Assembly: GCA_002429385.1 (NCBI GenBank)
Contig: DIZL01000047.1
Coordinates: 19,371 to 44,158 of the forward strand
Reading direction: 5' to 3'
Source: Prolixibacteraceae bacterium UBA6029
Lineage (GTDB): Bacteria > Bacteroidota > Bacteroidia > Bacteroidales > Prolixibacteraceae
DNA length: 24,788 nucleotides
Below, piece after piece: positions 7,987 to 14,928 of the stretch; the stretch's first letter is position 1, and each line of letters starts with the position of its first letter. The translations under genes were made by a program, and so were the position numbers. The notes beneath the pieces were generated by a model. That model did not search any database, was not told the DNA's origin, and worked only from the letters and a program-made list of their open reading frames with translations.

Positions 7987-8022
7987 TAATGACTTGGTGC
8001 CAGCCAGCATATAATGTTTTTG

Positions 8023-8038
8023 TCCGCCAGCTGGCGGA
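8023..8038. repeat. 16-bp perfect palindrome TCCGCCAGCTGGCGGA
   Basis: The sequence equals its own reverse complement over 16 bases. It is GC-rich in an AT-rich spacer. A run of T lies just before it and a run of A shortly after (weak outer pairing), but neither strand has a uridine tract after the stem, so it does not look like a terminator. It lies 68 bp upstream of the UPF0158 gene. Confidence 0.6.
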
Positions 8039-8105
8039 TAGTGGCAAAAAAGTTTTGGAGTGAACTCAAATATGTTTAATTTTAAGGGCCTAAAACACTC
8101 CTACT

Positions 8106-8891
8106 ATGAATGCACAAAAGCTGTTGGATCAAATCCTGCCCATCCTGTCAACCGTAAAGGAGGATGCGGTTAAGCTTCAGAAGATCCTTACCTTCCTGGA
8201 AGAGGAGATCTATGAAGAACCCGATGAACCGGATGAACCGGAAGTGCCTGCAAAATATGAAAAGGCGGTTAAGGATATTGCCGATGGCCTTAATGCGGGT
8301 TTCACCTGCTACCTGAACCTGGATACCGGTGAATCCGACGACGTCCCTCCCGGTATGGATTTCGATCCGGAGGAAATGGAAGAAATGGAAGATGAGTTGC
8401 CCGATGGGATTGAATTTAAGTATCCCGGCTGGGAACACCGCATGGTATTTGAACCCCTTGAGTCGAATGAGTCATTCCGGATCATGAGAGGCTTTACGGA
8501 AACGCTGGAGGATGTAAAGCTACAGAACCGACTGACCAATGCCCTGAACAATCGAAAGCCGTTTGCCAATTTCAAGTTCGTCATCGACAATTCAGAATAC
8601 CGGCAGGACTGGTTCGACTTTAAGCAACGATACCTGGAAAGGTATGTGAAAGAATTGCTGTCGCTGGAACTGCAGAAGGAGGAATCAATGATTTATCGCG
8701 AAGAAATAAATGGGTTTTATGATGATGACGGAAATAAAATAGATCATGAATCGGTACCTGTTCCAGGTCTATGTGTGATATGCAAAAGCCGTTATGTGGA
8801 AGATTGGGATGAAAACCTGCTTTGCCTGATGAACCGTCATGATCAACAAAATGAGAAGGATTTCATATGTGGCGCATTTGAGAAGATGTAA
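8106..8891 (+). CDS. UPF0158 family protein with C-terminal four-cysteine tail
   Basis: This acidic 261-residue protein has no signal peptide. Residues 1-45 are a short helical region ending in an EPDEPDEPEVP linker. Residues about 48-195 match my memory of UPF0158: KYEKAVKDIADGLNAGFTCY, an acidic middle, ESFRIMRGFTETLEDVKLQN, ALNNRKPFANFKFVID and YRQDWFDFKQRYLERYVKE. UPF0158 has no assigned biochemical activity. The last 55 residues are an added segment with Cys-x2-Cys (LCVICKSRY), a third Cys in LLCLMNRHDQQ and a fourth in FICGAFEKM, spaced like a small zinc or redox site; this is inference. The gene is monocistronic, followed by a plus-strand terminator at 8963-8984. Confidence 0.7.
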   Translation: MNAQKLLDQILPILSTVKEDAVKLQKILTFLEEEIYEEPDEPDEPEVPAKYEKAVKDIADGLNAGFTCYLNLDTGESDDVPPGMDFDPEEMEEMEDELPDGIEFKYPGWEHRMVFEPLESNESFRIMRGFTETLEDVKLQNRLTNALNNRKPFANFKFVIDNSEYRQDWFDFKQRYLERYVKELLSLELQKEESMIYREEINGFYDDDGNKIDHESVPVPGLCVICKSRYVEDWDENLLCLMNRHDQQNEKDFICGAFEKM

Positions 8892-8902
8892 AAACCGCAC
8901 AG

Positions 8903-8935
8903 AAAAAAGTGGCCGGAATAGAATCCCGGCCACTT
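8903..8935 (-). terminator. Rho-independent terminator facing the minus strand
   Basis: AAGTGGCCGG (8907-8916) and CCGGCCACTT (8926-8935) form a perfect 10-bp stem with a 9-nt loop. On the minus strand the stem runs into a T tract (complement of 8903-8908). It lies about 70 nt past the stop of the secreted-protein gene that ends at 9004. Confidence 0.75.
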
Positions 8936-8962
8936 GCTTCAACATGCTGTTTAATTGTCATC

Positions 8963-8984
8963 AGGCGATACGCCTTGTTTTTTT
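8963..8984 (+). terminator. Rho-independent terminator for the UPF0158 gene
   Basis: AGGCG-ATA-CGCCT (8963-8975) is a short stem followed by TG and seven T (8978-8984). It is 72 nt past the stop at 8891. Together with the hairpin at 8907-8935 it separates the two convergent genes. Confidence 0.65.
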
Positions 8985-9003
8985 CAGAGGATAACAGACT
9001 ATA

Positions 9004-9846
9004 TTATTTCTGATCCGGCGTTTCGACCTCTACTTTAATTTCTTTGCCGTCTTTGCCATTCACCTTCACATCTTTTTCGATGATCTTTGTTCTCTGCTGA
9101 TCATCGCCCAATTCCTTCTTAAAGTTTGGGGCTTCGGGAGCTTCGGGTGGTTCCGGGGTATCAAGATTCTCATTAAAGTTATAGTTGAAATTCATCTCCT
9201 GCGATTCATCGGCCTTATTGCGTATGATTTCAATCTTTTCGCGACCGCCCTTCAATGACTTTTTGCGGAAGGAAATGATATTGGCGTCATTCAGGTCGAT
9301 GATCCGTCCGGCATGCTGTTCTTTCATCATTTTCATGTGCATCATAGGCGGCATTCCGGGGAAATGTCTCATCCCGGCATCGTTCCGTGAATCATTCGTG
9401 TCTCGCATTCTTTTACGGATAATGATCCGTTTATGAATCGAATCACCGGTCTCTTCAGTGAGTATTTCATCCTTGTCGCCTGATTCCATGCGCAGCTCCA
9501 TAGGCTCGCCTTTCTTTCCATCCTTCATGTGATAGATCATCACATTCCCGTCCTTATCATCGCCATCGACGATTACCTTAATGTGTTTCATCTTGTCGGA
9601 AACCTCAGAACTGATGCGTTTGGCCATTTCCTTAGCGACGATAGTATCGCCCTTCCATACGAAAACATCGTTACCTGCAACAATGGTATCGAGTTCCATC
9701 TTCTTACCATTTTCGATCTTAGTCATTTTAATGTGCCGTGTCTTGGTTTTTTCCTTTGTCTCGTCACCCTTTTGTGCGAAGCTTGCTGAAGTTACTGCCA
9801 GCGTAACCAATCCTGCTATTCCAATTAATGCCAAAGTGTGTTTCAT
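9004..9846 (-). CDS. Secreted charged protein with Met/His-rich segment, divergent from a two-component system
   Basis: I do not recognise this 280-residue protein. It starts with a clear signal peptide (MKHTLALIGIAGLVTLAVTS, cleavage likely after SFA before Q). The mature chain is highly charged, rich in Lys, Asp and Glu, with strand-like pieces (KKMELDTIVAGNDVFVWKGD, HIKVIVDGDDKDGNVMIYHM). Near residues 160-178 it has a striking methionine- and histidine-rich stretch, MRHFPGMPPMMHMKMMKEQH. A Pro/Glu linker (EPPEAPEAP) precedes a charged end. It has no cysteine and no lipobox, so it is probably periplasmic. It is divergent from the RprX/RprY-like genes and has a good promoter with GTTAAA repeats directly upstream, so I infer it is a target of that regulator. 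Metal or periplasmic stress binding, as for Spy/CpxP-like proteins, is a guess. Confidence 0.7.
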   Translation of the reverse strand: MKHTLALIGIAGLVTLAVTSASFAQKGDETKEKTKTRHIKMTKIENGKKMELDTIVAGNDVFVWKGDTIVAKEMAKRISSEVSDKMKHIKVIVDGDDKDGNVMIYHMKDGKKGEPMELRMESGDKDEILTEETGDSIHKRIIIRKRMRDTNDSRNDAGMRHFPGMPPMMHMKMMKEQHAGRIIDLNDANIISFRKKSLKGGREKIEIIRNKADESQEMNFNYNFNENLDTPEPPEAPEAPNFKKELGDDQQRTKIIEKDVKVNGKDGKEIKVEVETPDQK

Positions 9847-9879
9847 GATACTATCGTTTTAGTGATTAATTTCTGCAAA

Positions 9880-9907
9880 CAAAGATATGTCCCTTCTGGT
9901 TGAACAA
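9880..9907 (-). promoter_or_regulatory. Promoter of the secreted-protein gene
   Basis: On the minus strand TATCTTTG (9887-9880) is a perfect TAnnTTTG -7 element. It is preceded 17 bp upstream by TTG (9907-9905), a possible -33 element. The leader to the ATG at 9846 is about 27 nt. Confidence 0.65.
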
Positions 9908-9910
9908 TGA

Positions 9911-9948
9911 GTTAAAGGGCGGTTAAATTCTGTTAACAAAAAGTTAAA
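9911..9948. promoter_or_regulatory. Four phased GTTAAA-type direct repeats, probable response-regulator site
   Basis: GTTAAA occurs at 9911, 9922 and 9943, and GTTAAC at 9932: start-to-start steps of 11, 10 and 11 bp, which place all four on one face of the helix. Such phased direct repeats are typical of OmpR/PhoB-family sites. The array lies just upstream of the -33 position of the minus-strand promoter and just upstream of the plus-strand one. Confidence 0.6.
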
Positions 9949-9974
9949 GTCCTGTGGAGACGACATTTAATGAT

Positions 9975-9982
9975 TATCTTTG
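9975..9982 (+). promoter_or_regulatory. -7 element of the RprX-like kinase gene, very near its ATG
   Basis: TATCTTTG is a perfect TAnnTTTG element but ends only 4 bp before the ATG at 9987. Transcription would begin at or next to the start codon. No -33 TTTG is visible about 19 bp upstream, which suits an activator-dependent promoter. Confidence 0.5.
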
Positions 9983-9986
9983 AACC

Positions 9987-11645
9987 ATGAACAAAAGAAT
10001 CATCACCGGGCTCATCGCTGTAATGGGAATTTCTATTGTAGGGATCATCATCATTCAGCTGGTATGGATGAACAACGCCATCCGGGTCAGGAATGAATTG
10101 TTCGACCGCAGCGTGAACGAGGCCTTGACAAGCACAACGAACCGTCTAGAAAACATGCAGGATTTCAGGATGATCAATCGTTTTGCCTTTGACGATTCGG
10201 CTCATTTCCATGGTCTGACACCTATTCCGCCACCGCCACCGGGAATACCGGGAGGTATGCACAACAGGATATTCAGGCCTAAAGCTCCTGTGAATCCATC
10301 CAGACGGCAAATCGAGATGATTGTAGAAGCGGCCAAAGACAAAAAGGGGTTTAAATATCATATTACGACCAAAGGCGACACCTATGGAAAGAACCGCGAA
10401 GAAGATATCGTGTTTATCAACGGCGACAGTCTTGGGAAGCATCTTAATTCGGCTTATACGCATGGAATCAACAAATTGGACTCGATGATCATACAATCGG
10501 GCGAATGGAAAGATTCAGCTTCAGGCATCAAACACCGGTTCGAAGTAAAGACCCACAGGCTTAAACGTATTGCGGATAAAGTCGTTCAGGAAATCACCGA
10601 GCTGGAGGATAATGAAATTTCAATTGATCACATCAACAAGTTGCTCAAGGTGGAACTTGGGAACCGTGACATTCCTATCCCGTTCGAAGTGGGGATCTTC
10701 AAGGATGCAAGGATTTCGAATAAAACCGAAAAGGCGGATTCTTTGCTTCTGGCCAAAAGTAACTATAGGGTCAATCTGTTTCCGAATGATATCATTCAAA
10801 AGAACATTCGTCTGGCGGTCTATTTTCCCGAGAAGGATTCGTTCATTTACAAGACGCTGAACTGGCTGTTGCTCATTTCACTGATATTCTCGATCATCGT
10901 ACTGGTTTCATTTGGTGTCAGTATCTACTATATCCTGAAACAAAAGAAGATTTCGGAGATGAAATCGGATTTTATCAACAACATGACCCATGAGTTCAAG
11001 ACTCCCCTGGCGACTATATCCGTGGCGGCTGACTCTATCAACAATCCGAAGATCATAGAGAACCCGGAGCGCATCAGGTATTATATTGAAATGATCAAAA
11101 AGGAGAATGCCCGGATGAATCACCAGGTGGAAGATATCCTGACCATCGCACGGCTTGATAAGAAAGACTTTGAGTTTAAATGGGAAGCCTTCAACCTGCA
11201 TGAGGTCATTGAGGATGCGCTGCAAAGCATAGTGCTTCAGGTGGAGAAAAAAGGGGGTACGATCACCAGTGAGTTCCTGGCCATTAACCCTGTTGCCACC
11301 AGTGATCCGAATCACTTTGCCAACCTGATTTACAACCTGCTGGATAATGCCAACAAGTATTCACCCGAAACTCCTGAGATCAGGATTTCGACCCGCAATA
11401 CTTCGAAAGGAGTATTGATTACAGTTGCCGACAAAGGAATCGGAATGACCAATGCAGTACAGGGCCGTGTCTTTGAACGCTTTTATAGGCAGGCCAGCGG
11501 AAACATCCACAACGTGAAGGGTTTCGGACTTGGCCTCAGTTATGTGAAAGCCGTGCTGGAAGCCAACCACGGAAGCATCAGTGTGCACAGCGAACCCGGC
11601 AAAGGCAGCAGGTTTGAGGTATTCATTCCGTTTGTAAGGGAATAG
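9987..11645 (+). CDS. RprX-like two-component sensor histidine kinase
   Basis: This 552-residue kinase has a first helix at about residues 7-29 (IAVMGISIVGIIIIQLVWM) and an extracytoplasmic domain of about 255 residues. That domain includes a His- and Pro-rich stretch (DSAHFHGLTPIPPPPPGIPG). The second helix is at about 290-315. The H-box is FINNMTHEFKTPLATISVAA with phospho-acceptor His335. The N-box is LIYNLLDNANKYSPE, G1 is VADKGIGMT, the F-box is FERFYRQ and G2 is GFGLGLSYVKAV, so the kinase core is complete. The architecture and N-terminus resemble RprX of Bacteroides, from memory. The partner regulator gene follows after 93 bp. The start is fixed by the helix and by the -7 element just upstream. 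The signal is unknown; the divergent secreted protein may be part of the circuit. Confidence 0.88.
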   Translation: MNKRIITGLIAVMGISIVGIIIIQLVWMNNAIRVRNELFDRSVNEALTSTTNRLENMQDFRMINRFAFDDSAHFHGLTPIPPPPPGIPGGMHNRIFRPKAPVNPSRRQIEMIVEAAKDKKGFKYHITTKGDTYGKNREEDIVFINGDSLGKHLNSAYTHGINKLDSMIIQSGEWKDSASGIKHRFEVKTHRLKRIADKVVQEITELEDNEISIDHINKLLKVELGNRDIPIPFEVGIFKDARISNKTEKADSLLLAKSNYRVNLFPNDIIQKNIRLAVYFPEKDSFIYKTLNWLLLISLIFSIIVLVSFGVSIYYILKQKKISEMKSDFINNMTHEFKTPLATISVAADSINNPKIIENPERIRYYIEMIKKENARMNHQVEDILTIARLDKKDFEFKWEAFNLHEVIEDALQSIVLQVEKKGGTITSEFLAINPVATSDPNHFANLIYNLLDNANKYSPETPEIRISTRNTSKGVLITVADKGIGMTNAVQGRVFERFYRQASGNIHNVKGFGLGLSYVKAVLEANHGSISVHSEPGKGSRFEVFIPFVRE

Positions 11646-11650
11646 AAATA

Positions 11651-11685
11651 AGGAAAGATCTGCCCGATGAATGCGGGGGAAAGAG
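11651..11685. repeat. Purine-rich / CTGCCCGA repeat, third copy
   Basis: GGAAAGATCTGCCCGATGAA followed by TGCGGGGGAAAGAG, in the gap between kinase and regulator genes, resembles 461-530 and 7944-7986. Confidence 0.4.
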
Positions 11686-11738
11686 CAATTGATGGCTGGC
11701 AACCAATTATTATCTATATTGCATTAAATTCATAAAGC

Positions 11739-12437
11739 ATGAGCGCGAAACCACATATTTTCCTTGTTGAAGATGATCTTAGCTTTGGAGCGGTACTGAA
11801 GTCCTATCTGGAGATCAATGATTTTGAGGTTGAATGGGTCGATGACGGGAAAAGCGCCATGAATCAATTCAACAAATCGAGTTTCGACATCTGCATTCTG
11901 GATGTGATGCTGCCCAATGTAGATGGATTCACTATTGGGACTGAAATACGAAAGGTTAATACAGACGTCCCCATACTGTTTCTTACGGCAAAGAACCTGC
12001 GTGAGGATGTACTGAAGGGTTACCGGATCGGAGCAGATGATTACATTACCAAACCATTCGACACTGAAGTGCTGATTTTCAAACTCAGGGCCATCCTGAA
12101 AAGACAAGCAGGAACACAGCCCAGGGACACCGATTTTTATACTATTGGAAGCTATTTGTTCGATTACCGGCTTCGCACCATTGAACATGAAGGCTCGAAG
12201 CACAAACTATCGCCCAAGGAAACGGAGTTGCTGAAGATGCTCTGCGACAATCGCAACGAGTTGCTTCCACGCGAAACAGCGCTTAAAAAGATTTGGGGCG
12301 ACGATGGTTATTTCACGGCACGGAGCATGGACGTCTATCTCACCAAGTTAAGAAAACTCTTTACGGAAGATCCATCGGTCGAAATCAGGAACATCCACGG
12401 AAGCGGGTTTATGCTGGAGATAAAGGATTCGGTGTAG
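11739..12437 (+). CDS. RprY-like OmpR-family response regulator
   Basis: This 232-residue regulator has the receiver residues in place: acidic pocket Glu11-Asp12-Asp13 (FLVEDDLSF), phospho-acceptor Asp55 (DICILDVMLPNVDG), Thr83 (LFLTAKN) and Lys105 (DDYITKPFD). Residues about 130-232 are a winged-helix DNA-binding domain (KLSPKETELLKMLCDNRNEL, then ARSMDVYLTKLRKLF and IRNIHGSGFML), which is the OmpR/PhoB class. With the kinase upstream it forms an RprX/RprY-like pair; RprY in Bacteroides has been linked to stress and redox genes, from memory. The four GTTAAA-type repeats at 9911-9948 are the best candidate site for it. The 93-bp gap to the kinase carries a repeat copy, but I see no terminator there, so co-transcription is likely. 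Confidence 0.93.
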   Translation: MSAKPHIFLVEDDLSFGAVLKSYLEINDFEVEWVDDGKSAMNQFNKSSFDICILDVMLPNVDGFTIGTEIRKVNTDVPILFLTAKNLREDVLKGYRIGADDYITKPFDTEVLIFKLRAILKRQAGTQPRDTDFYTIGSYLFDYRLRTIEHEGSKHKLSPKETELLKMLCDNRNELLPRETALKKIWGDDGYFTARSMDVYLTKLRKLFTEDPSVEIRNIHGSGFMLEIKDSV

Positions 12438-12536
12438 TTCAAAAGGAATGATTCATTTTACATCTCTGGATTTTTATCCTAATAACATATACTCTAGCGG
12501 ATTAAGCTTACCGAAGAAATGCAAATAAAAATAAAG

Positions 12537-12551
12537 TTATTGATTCAATAA
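12537..12551. promoter_or_regulatory. Palindrome TTATTGA-T-TCAATAA upstream of hicA
   Basis: A 7-1-7 perfect inverted repeat one base upstream of a second palindrome that overlaps the hicA promoter. It may be part of the HicB operator. Confidence 0.4.
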
Positions 12552-12552
12552 T

Positions 12553-12574
12553 GGTATATATTTATATACCTTTA
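12553..12574 (+). promoter_or_regulatory. hicAB operator/promoter candidate
   Basis: GGTATATA-TT-TATATACC (12553-12570) is an 8-2-8 perfect inverted repeat. Its right arm overlaps TACCTTTA (12567-12574), one base off the -7 element TAnnTTTG, about 20 bp before the hicA ATG. Binding here would block transcription, as expected for antitoxin autoregulation. AAGGA at 12589-12593 directly precedes the ATG. Confidence 0.55.
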
Positions 12575-12593
12575 CATCGCTAAACGACAAGGA

Positions 12594-12779
12594 ATGAAAT
12601 ATTCTGAGTTTCATCGAAAGATTGTACAAAATGGGTGGAAATATAGTCATGCAGAAGGCAGTCATTATTTTTACACAAAAGACGGTGTTCTTTCCGAACC
12701 TGTACCTTTTCATGGAAGTAAGGAAATGAGTGATCCTTTAGTGAAGAAAATATCAAAGAGTATGGGCCTTAAAAAATAG
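12594..12779 (+). CDS. hicA: HicA toxin (mRNA interferase)
   Basis: This 61-residue protein of the HicA family has the double-stranded-RNA-binding-like fold expected of translation-dependent mRNA interferases. The core is intact: FHRKIVQNGWKYSHAEGSHY, with Gly22 and the catalytic His24 at the positions I remember for characterised HicA proteins. PVPFHGSKEMSDPLVKKISK follows and matches the usual basic HGxKE...L..I.K pattern. The length is typical. hicB starts 4 bp after the stop. Two palindromes lie upstream. The interval is AT-rich relative to the preceding genes, in keeping with acquisition by transfer, but no mobile-element ends were seen. Confidence 0.9.
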   Translation: MKYSEFHRKIVQNGWKYSHAEGSHYFYTKDGVLSEPVPFHGSKEMSDPLVKKISKSMGLKK

Positions 12780-12783
12780 CATC

Positions 12784-13185
12784 ATGGAAAAATTAATAAT
12801 TCAAATTGAGGCGAGTTCAGATTTCTTTGACGGCTTTGCCGTAAACTGCGAAGGCGTTTCGGGCGGGGGGAATAACATCGAAGCCTGCAAGGCCAATATA
12901 TTGGAAGGGCTGCGTTTATTAAAAGAGAGCAGGCCGAAAATTCATTGGCCCGAAATACTTAGAGGTGACTATGAAATAGAATACAGGTACGACGTTCAAA
13001 GTATTTTAAGTTACTACGCCAGCGTATTTACCAAGCCCGCTCTTGAACGACTGACAGGCATCAATCAAAAACAGCTCCATCACTATGCCACCGGTCTTAA
13101 GAAGCCACGTGAACCACAACGGAAGAAAATCGAACTGGCGCTGCACCGTCTGGGTAGTGAGTTAATGTCCGTTCATTTCGTCTGA
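12784..13185 (+). CDS. hicB: HicB antitoxin with C-terminal DNA-binding domain
   Basis: This is a 133-residue antitoxin. Residues 1-70 have the HicB partial RNase H-like fold: LIIQIEASSDFFDGFAVNCE, then GVSGGGNNIEACKANILEGL, which fits the usual strand-turn-helix with a degenerate active site that occludes HicA. Residues about 78-130 look like a helix-turn-helix (FTKPALERLTGINQKQLHHY followed by ATGLKKPREPQRKKIELALH), so this is the self-regulating kind. It should bind the palindromes upstream of hicA. The order toxin-then-antitoxin is the common one for this family. An ATG directly follows hicA, and no internal promoter is obvious. Confidence 0.88.
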   Translation: MEKLIIQIEASSDFFDGFAVNCEGVSGGGNNIEACKANILEGLRLLKESRPKIHWPEILRGDYEIEYRYDVQSILSYYASVFTKPALERLTGINQKQLHHYATGLKKPREPQRKKIELALHRLGSELMSVHFV

Positions 13186-13301
13186 TCTGGAAACAGAGAA
13201 CAATTTAATACCTTGGATACTCCAAATATGCCTTTTTAGTTAAGAAACCGTAAGCTTATGAACTATATGCGGTTTGTCATACAGCTGTCGATCAGTTTTT
13301 A

Positions 13302-13309
13302 TACCTTTG
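13302..13309 (+). promoter_or_regulatory. nadB promoter -7 element
   Basis: TACCTTTG fits TAnnTTTG and lies 26 bp before the nadB ATG. The nearest TTTG (13273-13276) is about 25 bp upstream, longer than usual. AAACCG (13245-13250) and CGGTTT (13270-13275) form an inverted repeat across that area, a possible but unproven regulator site. Confidence 0.55.
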
Positions 13310-13335
13310 CGCCCTTGTAAGAAAATAATCTTCAG

Positions 13336-14925
13336 ATGGCAGATTTAGATTCCATTGAAATAAAAGATTTTGACACCATAGTTGTGGGAAGCGGCCTGGC
13401 GGGTCTGACCGCAGCATACCATGCTTCCAGGAACGGAAGTGTTGCCATCATTACCAAATCGCAGCTCGACATCAGTAATTCGTATTATGCCCAGGGCGGG
13501 ATTGCCGTTGTTACCGAAAAGGATGATTCGTTCGAATCACATATTCAGGACACCCTGGAGGCAGGACGAGGCCTTTGCGATCTGGATGCAGTAAAAATAC
13601 TGGTCGAAGAAGGACAGGATTGTGTGTATGAATTGATCAGGCTTGGCATGCAGTTCGACCAGGAAGACGGGAAATTTTTCCTTGGACTCGAAGGAGGACA
13701 CAGCCATCGCAGGATTCTTCATGCCGGAGGAGATGCAACAGGAAAAGGACTCACCAGCTTCATGCTAAAAAAGGTAAAGGAGCAGAAAAATATTATCCCT
13801 TTTGAATATACGACTGTTGTCAGTCTTTTGGTTGAGAATCAGATTTGCACGGGAGTTCAGGCTTTTGATTTTGTCAGCGGCAAGAACATTCTCTTTCGGT
13901 CGAGGGCAACCATCATCGCCACCGGTGGACTGTCACGTATTTATGACCGTTCGACGAATCCCCACACTGCAACAGGGGACGGGATCGCACTGGCATGGCA
14001 TGCAGGCGCCAAACTGGCAGACATCGAATTTATCCAGTTCCATCCATCGGCATTGTATCTTCCGGGAGAAGATGCCTTTTTAATCAGCGAAGCCGTACGT
14101 GGCGAAGGCGCCTGGTTGCTGAACCAACAGGGTGAACGTTTTATGCAAAATATTCATCCCCTTGCTGAGCTTGCCCCTCGGGATGTGGTTGCATACGAAA
14201 TCTACAATCAGCTGCAATTGCATCATTCCGATTTTGTCTACCTGAGTTTAAAACACCTCGATCCGGACTTGATTAAAAAGCGCTTTTCCACCATATACAA
14301 TACATTATTAAAATTCGACATTGATTTAACCAGAGATTTATTGCCTGTTTCACCGGCGGCGCATTACCAGGTCGGAGGCATTCAGACTGATTTATATGGA
14401 GAAACCAATATTGAAGGACTCTTTGCCTGTGGCGAAGTGGCCTCAACCGGGGTAATGGGTGCAAACAGGCTGGCGAGCAATTCCTTGCTCGAATGCCTGG
14501 TTTTCGGCAAACGTGCTGCTGAAAAAGCGAATTCCGGGAAATACTGTTCTTCGGGAATAACTCCTGTTAACAGGATTCGTGTTGATCAGGAAAACGAGGA
14601 TAACTTCCTGGAAATCAAAAACCAGATAGCTGCTTTGATGAGTAAAAAAGCAGGAATAGTAAGGTCAGCAGACCGGCTAACCGAAGCAATCGAAGAACTG
14701 AATTCAATAAAAAATCAATTACCTGAAATAATTGATGAGTATAATCTTTTAAAAATCAAACACATTGCTGATATTTGCACGCTCATTTGTGAATCTGCAC
14801 TGATTCGGACAGAAAGCCGTGGAGGACATATACGGGAAGATTTCCCGTTGGAAGATCCGGCTCTTTGTGCACACCTGGTTCAGCAAATAGGTCAGCCTTA
14901 CAAATTTCAGAAAGTCAGAAATTAA
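13336..14925 (+). CDS. nadB: L-aspartate oxidase NadB
   Basis: NadB is the FAD enzyme that oxidises L-aspartate to iminoaspartate, the first step of de novo NAD synthesis in the cytoplasm. The 529-residue chain has the FAD-binding start DTIVVGSGLAGLTAAYHASR and SNSYYAQGGIAVV. The capping-domain motif is GGHSHRRILHAGGDATGKGL and the active-site region is FIQFHPSALYLPG with EAVRGEGAWL. RDVVAYEI and PAAHYQVGGIQTD follow, and the end is LFACGEVASTGVMGANRLAS with SNSLLECLVFG. The C-terminal helical part and the full length are normal. nadC starts 3 bp after the stop. nadA is not in the window and must be elsewhere. Confidence 0.96.
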   Translation: MADLDSIEIKDFDTIVVGSGLAGLTAAYHASRNGSVAIITKSQLDISNSYYAQGGIAVVTEKDDSFESHIQDTLEAGRGLCDLDAVKILVEEGQDCVYELIRLGMQFDQEDGKFFLGLEGGHSHRRILHAGGDATGKGLTSFMLKKVKEQKNIIPFEYTTVVSLLVENQICTGVQAFDFVSGKNILFRSRATIIATGGLSRIYDRSTNPHTATGDGIALAWHAGAKLADIEFIQFHPSALYLPGEDAFLISEAVRGEGAWLLNQQGERFMQNIHPLAELAPRDVVAYEIYNQLQLHHSDFVYLSLKHLDPDLIKKRFSTIYNTLLKFDIDLTRDLLPVSPAAHYQVGGIQTDLYGETNIEGLFACGEVASTGVMGANRLASNSLLECLVFGKRAAEKANSGKYCSSGITPVNRIRVDQENEDNFLEIKNQIAALMSKKAGIVRSADRLTEAIEELNSIKNQLPEIIDEYNLLKIKHIADICTLICESALIRTESRGGHIREDFPLEDPALCAHLVQQIGQPYKFQKVRN

Positions 14926-14928
14926 ACT

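Larger units (their letters stand above)
7616..8105. other. 490-bp non-coding interval with palindromic cassette and short repeats
   Basis: No gene is supported here. The open frame running across 7642-7989 is a read-through of stem-loop repeats: its residues are dictated by the hairpins and it ends in the purine tract. Contents are the 200-bp palindrome (7671-7870), a purine-rich repeat copy (7944-7986) and a 16-bp perfect palindrome (8023-8038). Confidence 0.7.

Noticed and set aside
7642..7989. 115-residue open frame on the plus strand
   Set aside because: It runs straight through the palindromic cassette and the purine tract; its residues follow the hairpin repeats and it has no family features.
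8023..8038. Terminator
   Set aside because: The stem is strong but neither strand has a T tract directly after it.
12438..13335. hicAB as part of a larger mobile island
   Set aside because: Only the two-gene pair is visible; no integrase, att-like repeats or other cargo were found, and the flanks are core genes.
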